Below, one piece after another: positions 1-5,020 of a DNA stretch of 5,020 nt. The position numbers and the translations under genes are program-made. The first letter of the stretch is position 1, and each line of letters begins with the position of its first letter. The DNA is from an uncultured Collinsella sp. Lineage in GTDB: Bacteria; Actinomycetota; Coriobacteriia; Coriobacteriales; Coriobacteriaceae. A model generated the notes under the pieces. It was not told the DNA's origin and searched no databases. It worked only from the letters and a program-made list of their open reading frames with translations. The stretch spans positions 1 through 5,020 of the forward strand of contig CAADSV010000011.1 of NCBI GenBank assembly GCA_900751665.1, given 5' to 3'.

Positions 1-569
1 GCCGCCCCGGGGGGGGCGCCCGCTGCGCCCGCCGAAGGCGAGCGGGCGCCGAGCGCCAGACCGGGCGCGATGACGCCGCCGACAAAGGTGCCGTGCGCGT
101 CGATCACCTCGATATTGGTCGTCGTGCCCAGGTCGATCACGATGCACGGCGAGCCGTAGACGGCACGGGCCGCCACGGCATCGGCGATGCGGTCGGGGCC
201 GATCTCGGCCGGGTCATCGTAGTGCACGGGCATGCCGGTCTTGAGGCCCGGCCCCACGGTGAGCACGCGCCCCGTGCAGGTACGGGAAAGCGCTGCCTTC
301 CACGGGCGCTCGAGCGCCGGGACCACACAGCTCAGCACAGCAGCCGCGGGCACAAGCGCGCCCGGCATGCCCGCATCGGCGGCAAGCGCGCCCATGACCT
401 GCACAAGTCGCATGCGCGCCTCGTCTGCTGTGATGCTCGACGGCGTGGTGATCTCGCACGTCGCAAGCGGACATTCCTGTGCCGCGGCCGAATCCTCTGC
501 AAACAGGCCAAAGCGAATGAACGTGTTGCCCACGTCGACCGTCAATATATATGCGCACCCATTAAGCAT
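1..569 (-). CDS. coaX: Type III pantothenate kinase, N-terminal 189 codons (runs off left edge)
   Basis: CoaX phosphorylates pantothenate with ATP, the first step of coenzyme A synthesis, in the cytosol. The reverse-strand reading from ATG at 569 shows the family's landmarks in order: DVGNT (residues 12-16, first phosphate motif), GPDR (124-127, where the Asp is the catalytic base in characterised members), DLGTTTN (146-152, second phosphate motif) and GGVIAPG (164-170). The start is supported by an AAAGGAG ribosome binding site eight bases upstream. The family is usually about 250-260 residues, so roughly the last quarter lies outside the window. The segment after GGVIAPG still fits the family pattern (GARS...AAGAP) but has Pro and Ala where Leu is normal. 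A run of eight G (9-16) follows close to the edge, so the last few codons are less certain. The gene diverges from the OPT transporter gene. Family assignment is firm; nothing can be said about the C-terminus. Confidence 0.93.
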   Translation of the reverse strand, partial: MLNGCAYILTVDVGNTFIRFGLFAEDSAAAQECPLATCEITTPSSITADEARMRLVQVMGALAADAGMPGALVPAAAVLSCVVPALERPWKAALSRTCTGRVLTVGPGLKTGMPVHYDDPAEIGPDRIADAVAARAVYGSPCIVIDLGTTTNIEVIDAHGTFVGGVIAPGLALGARSPSAGAAGAPPGA

Positions 570-596
570 CGTCGGCGCTCCTTTCGTCTGCCCAGC

Positions 597-602
597 AGTA
601 TA
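597..602 (-). promoter_or_regulatory. Possible -10 box for coaX
   Basis: TATACT on the reverse strand lies about 28 bases upstream of the coaX ATG and matches the sigma-70 type -10 consensus at five of six bases. No convincing -35 box is seen 16-18 bases further upstream, where the sequence is GGATGG-like. It sits outside the left arm of the inverted repeat, so the repeat would be just upstream of this promoter. Weak call. Confidence 0.25.
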
Positions 603-629
603 TCGCCTACCCGAACCAGCCATCCCAGG

Positions 630-750
630 TAGTCATTTTGGGACGGGGCTATTTTAGCTACCCCAATATGTCGGTTGATATTTGCCCCAATCCCAGATAA
701 TTCGTCGACTGTCAAAGGGTAGCTAAAATAGCCCCGTCCCAAAATGACTA
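630..750. repeat. Perfect 34-bp inverted repeat with 53-bp spacer (MITE-like or palindromic intergenic element)
   Basis: Bases 630-663 are the exact reverse complement of 717-750, without a mismatch in 34 pairs. The spacer is 664-716. The arms begin with TAGTCATTTTGGGACGG and end inwards with TAGCTACCC. Both outer ends are TA, which could be a duplicated TA target, as made by IS630/Tc1-mariner type transposases; no longer target duplication is seen. No transposase is encoded and the element is only 121 bp, so it would be non-autonomous. It lies between two divergent genes, where a bidirectional terminator makes little sense, and neither arm ends in a T-tract. The family name is not known to me. 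The repeat is directly visible; its mobile nature is inferred. Confidence 0.85.
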
Positions 751-759
751 GCTTGCGGC

Positions 760-765
760 TATACT
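760..765 (+). promoter_or_regulatory. Possible -10 box for the OPT transporter gene
   Basis: TATACT lies ten bases outside the right arm of the inverted repeat. The bases expected for a -35 box fall inside that arm (TCCCAA at 737-742) and match poorly. If this promoter is used, the transcript would carry a leader of roughly 100 bases before the transporter start. Weak call based on the -10 hexamer alone. Confidence 0.25.
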
Positions 766-875
766 GGTGCGCGGTCGCTTGCGAGCTCACGCGGCGGCCC
801 TTGGTAACCCGACTTCCCGCGCCGTATCCGTAGCGGCGCTCCCGGGGGAAGCGGATATACGCAAAGGAGTTCTAT

Positions 876-2579
876 ATGAGCAATCCCTCGAACCGCACCT
901 CGATGCGCGGTCAACTCACGCTGCGCGGCGTCATCATCGGCGTCCTTGGCTGCGTGATCATCACGGCAAGCTCGGCCTACACGGCCCTCAAGATGGGCGC
1001 ACTTCCCTGGCCGATCATTTTCGCTGCCGTCATTTCGCTGTTCTTCCTGAAGCTCATGGGTAACGCCAGCCTCAACGAGGCCAACGTTACCCACACCATC
1101 ATGTCCGCGGGCGCCATGGTCGCCGGCGGCCTGGCGTTTACCATCCCGGGCGCCTGGATGCTGGGCTATGCCGACCAGATCAGCTGGCTCGACATGTTTA
1201 TCGTGGCGCTCGCCGGCACCATTTTGGGCCTTCTGGCGACGGCGCTCATCCACCGCCACTTTATCGTGGACGCCGCGCTGGAGTTCCCTACCGGCAATGC
1301 CGCAGCTCAGACCCTGCGTGCTACCGAGGCCGGCGGCAAGACCGGCAAGCAGCTCTTTGGCTCCATGGCCATCGCAGGTATCTACAGCGTGCTTCGCGAC
1401 GCTCTGGGCGTGGTGCCCAGCATGCTGTGCACGCTCAATATCCCCGGCGTGACCTTTGCCATCTATAACTCGCCCATGCTGCTCTCCATCGGCTTTTTGG
1501 TGGGCTTCGCCCCCGTCGCGTTCTGGTTTGCCGGCGCGCTGCTGGGCAACTTTGGCATCATCGTTGGCGGCACCGCTGCCGGCCTGTTCGACGTTGCGAC
1601 TGCGCAGGGCATCGTCAAGTCCCTGGGTATGGGCCTCATGATGGGCTTTGGCGTCGCCGTCGTCCTCAAGGACATCCTGCCGCAGGTCGCCGGTATCGTC
1701 CGCGGCCTCGCCGCCGACAGCTCCACCGACACCGACGAGCAGTCGCTCATCTCGGGCTCCCTTAAGCTCGACGCCGGTATCATCGGCCTAGGCGCTGCCG
1801 CCATCGCCGTGATCATCGCCATCGTGCTCGACCTTGGTCCCGTCCCGGCCGTCATCGTCACGCTGTTCACCTTTGTCACCACCATCATGAGTGCACAGAG
1901 CTGCGGCCAGACGGGTATCGACCCCATGGAGATCTTCGGCCTCATCGTCATGCTCATCGTTGCCGCCTTCGCACAGCTCGCTCAGGTCAAGCTGTTCTTT
2001 ATCGCCGGCATCGTGGCCGTAGCGTGCGGCCTTGCGGGCGACGTCATGAACGACTTTAAGGCCGGTGCCGTGCTGGGCACCAACCCGCGCGCACAGTGGG
2101 TCGGCCAGGCCATCGGCGGCATCGTAGGCGCCCTGGTCGCCGCCGCCGTCATGGTCGCGCTCGTCACCGCCTATGGCCCGGACGCCTTTGGCCCCGACAA
2201 GAGCTTTGTTGCCGCACAGGCAAGCGTGGTCGCCACCATGGTCTCGGGCATCCCGAGCGTACCGTGGTTCGCAGGCGGCTTTATCGCCGGCATCGTCATG
2301 TACTGGCTCGGCATTCCGGCCATGATGATCGGCCTGGGCGTGTACCTGCCGTTCTACATGTCGCTCACGGCCTTCCTGGGCTCCTGCGTTAAGCTCGCCT
2401 ACGACAAGTGGGCCGCTCACCGCGACGCCGAGGCCGGTCTTTCGGACGAGGAGAAGGCCGCCAAGGACGCCGCCTTCCAGGAGCAGGGCCTGGTTGTCGC
2501 CAGCGGCCTGCTGGGCGGCGAGTCTATCGTCGGCGTTATCCTGGCGTTTGTCTCTGTTGGCCTGAGCCTGCTGGGCTAA
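876..2579 (+). CDS. OPT-family oligopeptide transporter
   Basis: This 567-residue, strongly hydrophobic protein is an integral membrane transporter of the OPT family (Pfam OPT). Members carry out cation-coupled uptake of small peptides or metal chelates; the substrate here cannot be told. ATG at 876 follows AAAGGAG with six bases of spacing. About 14-16 membrane segments can be drawn, for example residues 16-40, 43-61, 73-96, 104-124, 200-224, 298-320, 324-340, 352-388, 408-432, 462-480 and 545-566. Family landmarks are EFPTGNAAAQTL (136-147, matching the usual LPYPEGTA-type motif), the GDVMNDFKAGAVLG segment (388-401), IGLGVYLPF (485-493) and a C-terminal VASGLLGGES (541-550). A hydrophilic loop rich in Asp, Ser and Thr (281-290) and a charged loop (508-537) break the membrane segments. 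At 567 residues it is somewhat shorter than many bacterial members but complete at both ends. It has its own terminator and looks monocistronic. Confidence 0.92.
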   Translation: MSNPSNRTSMRGQLTLRGVIIGVLGCVIITASSAYTALKMGALPWPIIFAAVISLFFLKLMGNASLNEANVTHTIMSAGAMVAGGLAFTIPGAWMLGYADQISWLDMFIVALAGTILGLLATALIHRHFIVDAALEFPTGNAAAQTLRATEAGGKTGKQLFGSMAIAGIYSVLRDALGVVPSMLCTLNIPGVTFAIYNSPMLLSIGFLVGFAPVAFWFAGALLGNFGIIVGGTAAGLFDVATAQGIVKSLGMGLMMGFGVAVVLKDILPQVAGIVRGLAADSSTDTDEQSLISGSLKLDAGIIGLGAAAIAVIIAIVLDLGPVPAVIVTLFTFVTTIMSAQSCGQTGIDPMEIFGLIVMLIVAAFAQLAQVKLFFIAGIVAVACGLAGDVMNDFKAGAVLGTNPRAQWVGQAIGGIVGALVAAAVMVALVTAYGPDAFGPDKSFVAAQASVVATMVSGIPSVPWFAGGFIAGIVMYWLGIPAMMIGLGVYLPFYMSLTAFLGSCVKLAYDKWAAHRDAEAGLSDEEKAAKDAAFQEQGLVVASGLLGGESIVGVILAFVSVGLSLLG

Positions 2580-2604
2580 ACCCAATAACAACGCACCCGT
2601 GCAG

Positions 2605-2642
2605 AGCGCGGGGTCGGAGACCATCCGGCCCCGCGCTTTTTT
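2605..2642 (+). terminator. Intrinsic terminator of the OPT transporter gene
   Basis: A 13-bp stem (2605-2617 with 2625-2637, one T-G wobble) encloses a seven-base loop AGACCAT and runs directly into six T (2637-2642, the first also closing the stem). It starts 25 bases after the transporter stop codon. Strong stem and T-run make this the clearest terminator of the window. It separates the transporter from the DUF389 gene. Confidence 0.92.
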
Positions 2643-2719
2643 GTCTATTTGACTCTTATGATCCTCACGGCGTTTTTAGTCATGCCGATTGGCCTGACTT
2701 CCAGGTCAACAAACCCTGT

Positions 2720-2748
2720 CTGACACCTCGCTCAACGCGGTGTAGAGT
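2720..2748 (+). promoter_or_regulatory. Candidate sigma-70 type promoter of the DUF389 gene
   Basis: CTGACA (2720-2725, five of six to the -35 consensus) is followed after exactly 17 bases by TAGAGT (2743-2748, four of six to the -10 consensus). Transcription would start near 2755, giving a leader of about 40 bases. The position just after the upstream terminator fits a separate transcription unit. A 5-bp inverted repeat, ACACC/GGTGT (2723-2727 and 2739-2743), straddles the spacer and could be an operator, but it is short. Confidence 0.45.
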
Positions 2749-2794
2749 AAAGACGACGGGCGGGATACGCGGCACGTGCCAGAACGAGGTGGAC

Positions 2795-3934
2795 ATGGAA
2801 CTCGATAAACAACAGCTCAAGCGACTGCGCGAGCGCCATCATCGGCGCCATGGCATCCGCCCCGCCCACAGCGAGGCCATGGAGAACGCAAGCCGCTTTC
2901 TAAAGCGGGCATTCAACATTCGCGAGGGACGCGCGCCCTATCACGTGATTCGCAAGCGCTTTGTAAACGGGGCGCGCCTGACCGGCTCTCACCTGTGCAT
3001 CCTCATCATCGCCATGCTCATCGCGAGCATCGGCCTCGATATCGACTCGGACATTGCCATCGTGGGCGCCATGCTCATCTGCCCGCTCATGGGCTCGGTC
3101 CTTGCCATGGCATACGGCATCGCCACGCTTGACCGCGAGATTACCCTTGAGGCCGTCGCCGGTCTTGCCCTGCAGATGGCCTTTTGCCTGGTCACGTCCA
3201 CGCTGTACTTTAAGCTCTCGCCCCTTGGCACCACCACGGCCGCCATCATCGACAACTCGACACCGACTGTTTGGGACCTTGCCGTCGCGCTCGCGGGCGG
3301 CTTTGCGGGTGGCCTGGGCAACTCGCGCGACCAGGAACCCGCCACGCTCATCGCCGGCGTGGCCGTGGCAACCGCGCTGATGCCGCCCCTGTGCGCGGCG
3401 GGCTATGGCATCGCCATCGCAAGTGGGTCGCTGTTTCTCTCGGCGCTTTATGAGTTTGGCATCAACGTGGTCTTTATCGCGCTGGCTGCCGAAGCCGTGC
3501 TGCTTCTATTGCGCGTGCCGCTCAAGCGCGACCTCAACGGCGACGGCATTGTGACTGCCGAGGAAGATGCCGAGGTCGACGAGCTATCACGCAAGGTGCG
3601 CCGCCGCATCATTGTGGGCACGGTAGTCTTTGCCATCCCCTGCATCGTTATGACGGCGGGTTCCATTGGCTCGGCGCAGGCCGGCGTGCAGGACGGCTAC
3701 GGCGTGACCGAAACCACGCGCGAGCTTGCGGCGGTGCTGCCAGGCTTTAAGGATTACACCGTCGCCGTCGAGACCTCGGCTGCCGAGGGCGACAAGGAGG
3801 GCCTTGTCGAGCGCCAAACTGTCGCCCATGTGACAACGAGCGTGGCGCTCGGAACGCACGACCGCCACGTCGCCCGCAAGCTCATCGACCTCAACGTGCC
3901 CGAACTCGATCGCGTGGAGTTCGATGTCAAGTGA
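2795..3934 (+). CDS. DUF389 family membrane protein with an EF-hand-like loop
   Basis: This 379-residue membrane protein belongs to the DUF389 family (TIGR00271/TIGR00341 type), whose function is not established. Residues 1-62 are basic and His/Arg-rich, likely cytosolic. Membrane segments follow at about 65-82, 86-110, 118-138, 160-175, 183-208, 218-240 and 271-291. The family signatures are IGAMLI-type IVGAMLICPLMG (89-100) and NSRDQEPATLIAGVAVATAL (176-195), followed by MPPLC (196-200). Residues 246-257 (DLNGDGIVTAEE) match the 12-residue EF-hand loop at every key position (D1, N3, D5, G6, V8, E12); an acidic stretch and RKVRRR follow. Basic residues on both sides place this loop in the cytosol. 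Residues 295-379 form a soluble C-terminal domain. The chosen ATG follows GAGGTGG at 2786-2792. The open frame continues upstream, but that part overlaps the transporter gene and its terminator. In-frame GTG at 2789 is a less likely start. Family call is firm; calcium binding is inferred. Confidence 0.88.
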   Translation: MELDKQQLKRLRERHHRRHGIRPAHSEAMENASRFLKRAFNIREGRAPYHVIRKRFVNGARLTGSHLCILIIAMLIASIGLDIDSDIAIVGAMLICPLMGSVLAMAYGIATLDREITLEAVAGLALQMAFCLVTSTLYFKLSPLGTTTAAIIDNSTPTVWDLAVALAGGFAGGLGNSRDQEPATLIAGVAVATALMPPLCAAGYGIAIASGSLFLSALYEFGINVVFIALAAEAVLLLLRVPLKRDLNGDGIVTAEEDAEVDELSRKVRRRIIVGTVVFAIPCIVMTAGSIGSAQAGVQDGYGVTETTRELAAVLPGFKDYTVAVETSAAEGDKEGLVERQTVAHVTTSVALGTHDRHVARKLIDLNVPELDRVEFDVK

Positions 3935-4008
3935 TGCCGGCGCGGGACGAATGCTCGCACGGACGCAAGTTATGACGAGGCGCAGACGCAATACGGACAC
4001 GAGCAAAT

Positions 4009-4048
4009 AGCGGGGTGCAGTTCATACCCGCGCCCCGCTCGCTGTTTT
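4009..4048. terminator. Hairpin terminator between convergent genes
   Basis: A 10-bp GC-rich stem (4009-4018 with 4030-4039, one T-G wobble) with an 11-base loop lies 75 bases after the DUF389 stop and just downstream of the convergent gene's stop. On the + strand TTTT follows after five bases (4045-4048). On the - strand only a weak T-rich stretch follows (TATTTG). It probably ends the rightward gene and may also serve the leftward one. The delayed T-run makes it weaker than the terminator at 2605. Confidence 0.6.
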
Positions 4049-4059
4049 ATTGCCGTGAA

Positions 4060-4509
4060 TCAGACGTCCGCATCGACATCGCCCGACTCCACCGTAAACG
4101 CCGGATCGGTGCTCACAAGATAAAATCGGGTCACTTTGCTATCTCTAAATAGATAGAGCTGGCCCTGCTCGCGTCCACGTGACGTATACGCCACGTGGAC
4201 CGTACCGAATTCTTCGCCGTTTTCCTTCTTTAATATCAGGATGTTGGGGTCATCCGTACGCTTAAACTGCCCGTCTACGCAGCTGCCGTCTTTGTCGACC
4301 AGTTGCCACCGATGGTTATCCTCTTCAAGAAAGGCCAGGGTTTCCAGACTCGTCTTGTCGTCCCGATAGTAACCGTCAACGGCAAACCCTTCGGAAGCGC
4401 ATTCCTGCATATAGGACGTTTCTCGGCTTATAGCAAACAGCCCTGTAGCGCCCAGGAGCACAGCTAGGCAGACCACTGCAAGGGTTATCGAAATAGCACG
4501 GCGACCCAT
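4060..4509 (-). CDS. Small membrane-anchored exported protein, unknown function
   Basis: I do not recognise this 149-residue protein. Residues 2-4 are GRR and residues 5-27 form one hydrophobic segment (ISITLAVVCLAVLLG and on), an uncleaved anchor or signal sequence. There is no lipobox cysteine after it. The rest (28-149) is hydrophilic and rich in alternating strand-like pattern: GYYRDD, HRWQLVDKDGSC, GQFKRT, NILILKK, GTVHVAY, GQLYLFR and TRFYLVS. This suggests a small extracytoplasmic beta-barrel, perhaps lipocalin-like; that fold is inferred. Cys37 and Cys77 could form a disulfide. No ribosome binding site precedes ATG 4509, and an in-frame TAA lies 22-24 bases upstream. A leader frame ending one base before the ATG may supply ribosomes. 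Two 60-base stretches counted by hand gave 53-55% GC, against about 75% in one stretch each of the OPT and DUF389 genes (another DUF389 stretch gave 57%), and the gene uses A/T-ending codons including ATA. Confidence 0.72.
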   Translation of the reverse strand: MGRRAISITLAVVCLAVLLGATGLFAISRETSYMQECASEGFAVDGYYRDDKTSLETLAFLEEDNHRWQLVDKDGSCVDGQFKRTDDPNILILKKENGEEFGTVHVAYTSRGREQGQLYLFRDSKVTRFYLVSTDPAFTVESGDVDADV

Positions 4510-4510
4510 G

Positions 4511-4549
4511 TTAGCCCAACCGATAGTTGTTTAACGGAGCGTGAAACAT
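4511..4549 (-). CDS. Putative 12-residue leader peptide coupled to the downstream gene
   Basis: On the reverse strand, GGAGG (4562-4558) is followed after eight bases by ATG (4549-4547) and a frame encoding MFHAPLNNYRLG, then TAA at 4513-4511. One base later the main ATG (4509) begins. The main gene lacks a Shine-Dalgarno sequence, so ribosomes ending this short frame could restart on it. The peptide has no run of one amino acid of the classical attenuator type. Alternative reading: the short frame was once the N-terminus of the main protein and a one-base change split them, since a charged stretch before the anchor would be plausible. The GGAGG with ideal spacing is seen; translation is inferred. 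Confidence 0.5.
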   Translation of the reverse strand: MFHAPLNNYRLG

Positions 4550-4617
4550 ACCTGGAACCTCCGATGTCAGGGGGAACGTCGTCAGCAGGCTGGCGACAAC
4601 TATATGTTTCTGACATC
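4523..4617 (-). promoter_or_regulatory. Leader region with three crossing complementary 8-mers and a central hairpin
   Basis: Three perfect 8-bp complementary pairs are present: 4523-4530 with 4596-4603, 4543-4550 with 4603-4610, and 4563-4570 with 4610-4617. The left members are spaced exactly 20 bases apart; the right members are contiguous, overlapping by one base. A hairpin (8-bp stem, one wobble, loop CAGG on the + strand; 4578-4597) lies between. In the leftward transcript the 22-base segment could pair in turn with the base stretch just before GGAGG, with the leader start codon, or with the leader frame. The pairs cross, so they cannot all nest. TATAGT (4604-4599, reverse strand) inside the segment could instead be a -10 box, though its -35 region is poor. 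Confidence 0.4.
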
Positions 4618-4699
4618 AAACCATATGGCCGCCACTCGCGGAGGGGGCATCGGCGAACGGCGTGTTTTCATACTCCATTGGTCAAACCCAAGCGCAGCG

Positions 4700-4920
4700 C
4701 TACAGCTCGTACTTGTACACGCGGTAGATGTACTTTTCGGCTTCCATCTCGTAGGTGGCGATGGGTAGACCGTAGCGGTCGTCTCGTCGTTTGGCAGATA
4801 GGTCACACTGTGCTGGCCTGCGTTGAGCGAAAAATCGCCTTGGGCCTGCAGCAACTTGTCCTCAAAGCCCGAACCGGCCCAAAAATCGGGTGAGCCCACG
4901 GAAGGCTGCAGCGAGATCAT
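4700..4920 (-). pseudogene. Frameshifted remnant of an unrecognised gene
   Basis: Reading leftwards, a plausible coding stretch starts around ATG 4920 (MISLQPSVGSPDFWAGSG...) and runs to NDE at 4783. It then continues sensibly only in another frame, as DDRYGLPIATYEMEAEKY and a short basic/aromatic tail ending YKYEL with TAG at 4702-4700. Restoring one G near 4783-4786 (GAGGACGAC instead of GAGACGAC) joins both parts, so a one-base deletion is the simplest account. The first frame stays open rightwards to 5013, but that part reads unlike a protein, contains a 7-base homopolymer and overlaps a hairpin. No ribosome binding site is seen before 4920, so the 5' part may also be lost. I do not recognise the product. 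A sequencing error is the main alternative. Confidence 0.5.
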
Positions 4921-4940
4921 TTGCGCAACATATGTCCAGC

Positions 4941-4990
4941 AAAAACGGGGGGGAGTCGGAACGGCTAAAACAACACCGACTTCCAAACCC
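4941..4990 (-). terminator. Possible leftward terminator at the right edge
   Basis: On the reverse strand, 4984-4976 pairs with 4959-4951 (9 bp, one G-T wobble) around a 16-base loop. Three further G-C pairs (4990-4988 with 4950-4948) extend it past a three-base bulge, and TTTTT follows at 4945-4941. It could end a leftward gene lying beyond the window. The + strand here (4962-5020) is about 80% A plus C, an unusual strand bias. The bulge and long loop keep this tentative. Confidence 0.35.
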
Positions 4991-5020
4991 TCCCCTACAA
5001 ACGGCACACACCTCTACAAC

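Noticed and set aside
93..657. Rightward open frames of 179 and 141 codons opposite coaX
   Set aside because: They are antisense shadows of the GC-rich coaX gene, with low-complexity Arg/Ala/His-rich products and no family features.
542..790. Leftward 82-codon open frame across the inverted repeat
   Set aside because: It is made mostly of the two repeat arms and the start of coaX read in another frame. No convincing protein pattern is seen, and its C-terminal part overlaps coaX.
1788..2624. Leftward 278-codon open frame opposite the OPT transporter
   Set aside because: The product is a hydrophilic Asp/Gly/His-rich string, as expected from reading the complement of a membrane protein gene, and the frame overlaps the transporter's terminator.
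2408..2794. Upstream extension of the DUF389 frame by 129 codons
   Set aside because: It overlaps the transporter's C-terminal coding region and its terminator, reads as Arg/Gly/Pro-rich noise, and the ATG at 2795 has a suitable ribosome binding site and gives the normal family N-terminus.
4541..4893. Rightward open frames of 75 and 109 codons
   Set aside because: They lie opposite the leader region and the gene remnant, lack ribosome binding sites and show no protein-like pattern.
1..5020. tRNA, rRNA, CRISPR arrays and known riboswitches
   Set aside because: No cloverleaf, rRNA-like segment, regularly spaced direct repeat or recognisable riboswitch core was found on reading both strands by eye.

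Overview
The window looks like chromosomal DNA of a high-GC actinobacterium, most likely a gut Coriobacteriia member close to Collinsella. That placement is inferred from base composition, codon use and gene types; no rRNA or other marker gene is present. No plasmid, prophage or CRISPR signal is visible.

Left part (1-875). A type III pantothenate kinase gene (coaX) runs leftwards off the edge. A divergent intergenic region of about 300 bases separates it from the next gene. That region holds a perfect 34-bp inverted repeat around a 53-base spacer (630-750), flanked on both sides by TA, which resembles a small non-autonomous transposable element or palindromic intergenic repeat.

Centre (876-4059). 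A complete OPT-family transporter gene (876-2579) ends in a strong intrinsic terminator. Next comes a separately promoted DUF389 membrane protein gene (2795-3934). A canonical EF-hand type calcium-binding loop sits between two of its membrane segments. A hairpin terminator candidate lies between this gene and the convergent gene that follows.

Right part (4060-5020). A leftward gene encodes a small, unrecognised, membrane-anchored exported protein (4060-4509). It lacks its own ribosome binding site. Directly upstream is a 12-codon open frame with a strong GGAGG site, whose stop codon lies one base before the main ATG, suggesting a translationally coupled leader peptide (or, alternatively, a frameshifted N-terminus). 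Further upstream, a 22-base segment is complementary in three consecutive 8-base pieces to three 8-mers in this leader, spaced exactly 20 bases apart. They flank the GGAGG, cover the leader start codon and lie inside the leader frame. This is the most unusual structure in the window. Beyond it lies the frameshifted remnant of an unrecognised gene and, at the right edge, a hairpin that may be a leftward terminator.

The genes do not form one operon. Coenzyme A synthesis, an uptake transporter, an uncharacterised membrane protein and a small exported protein each seem to have their own signals. The transporter and DUF389 genes point the same way but are separated by a terminator.
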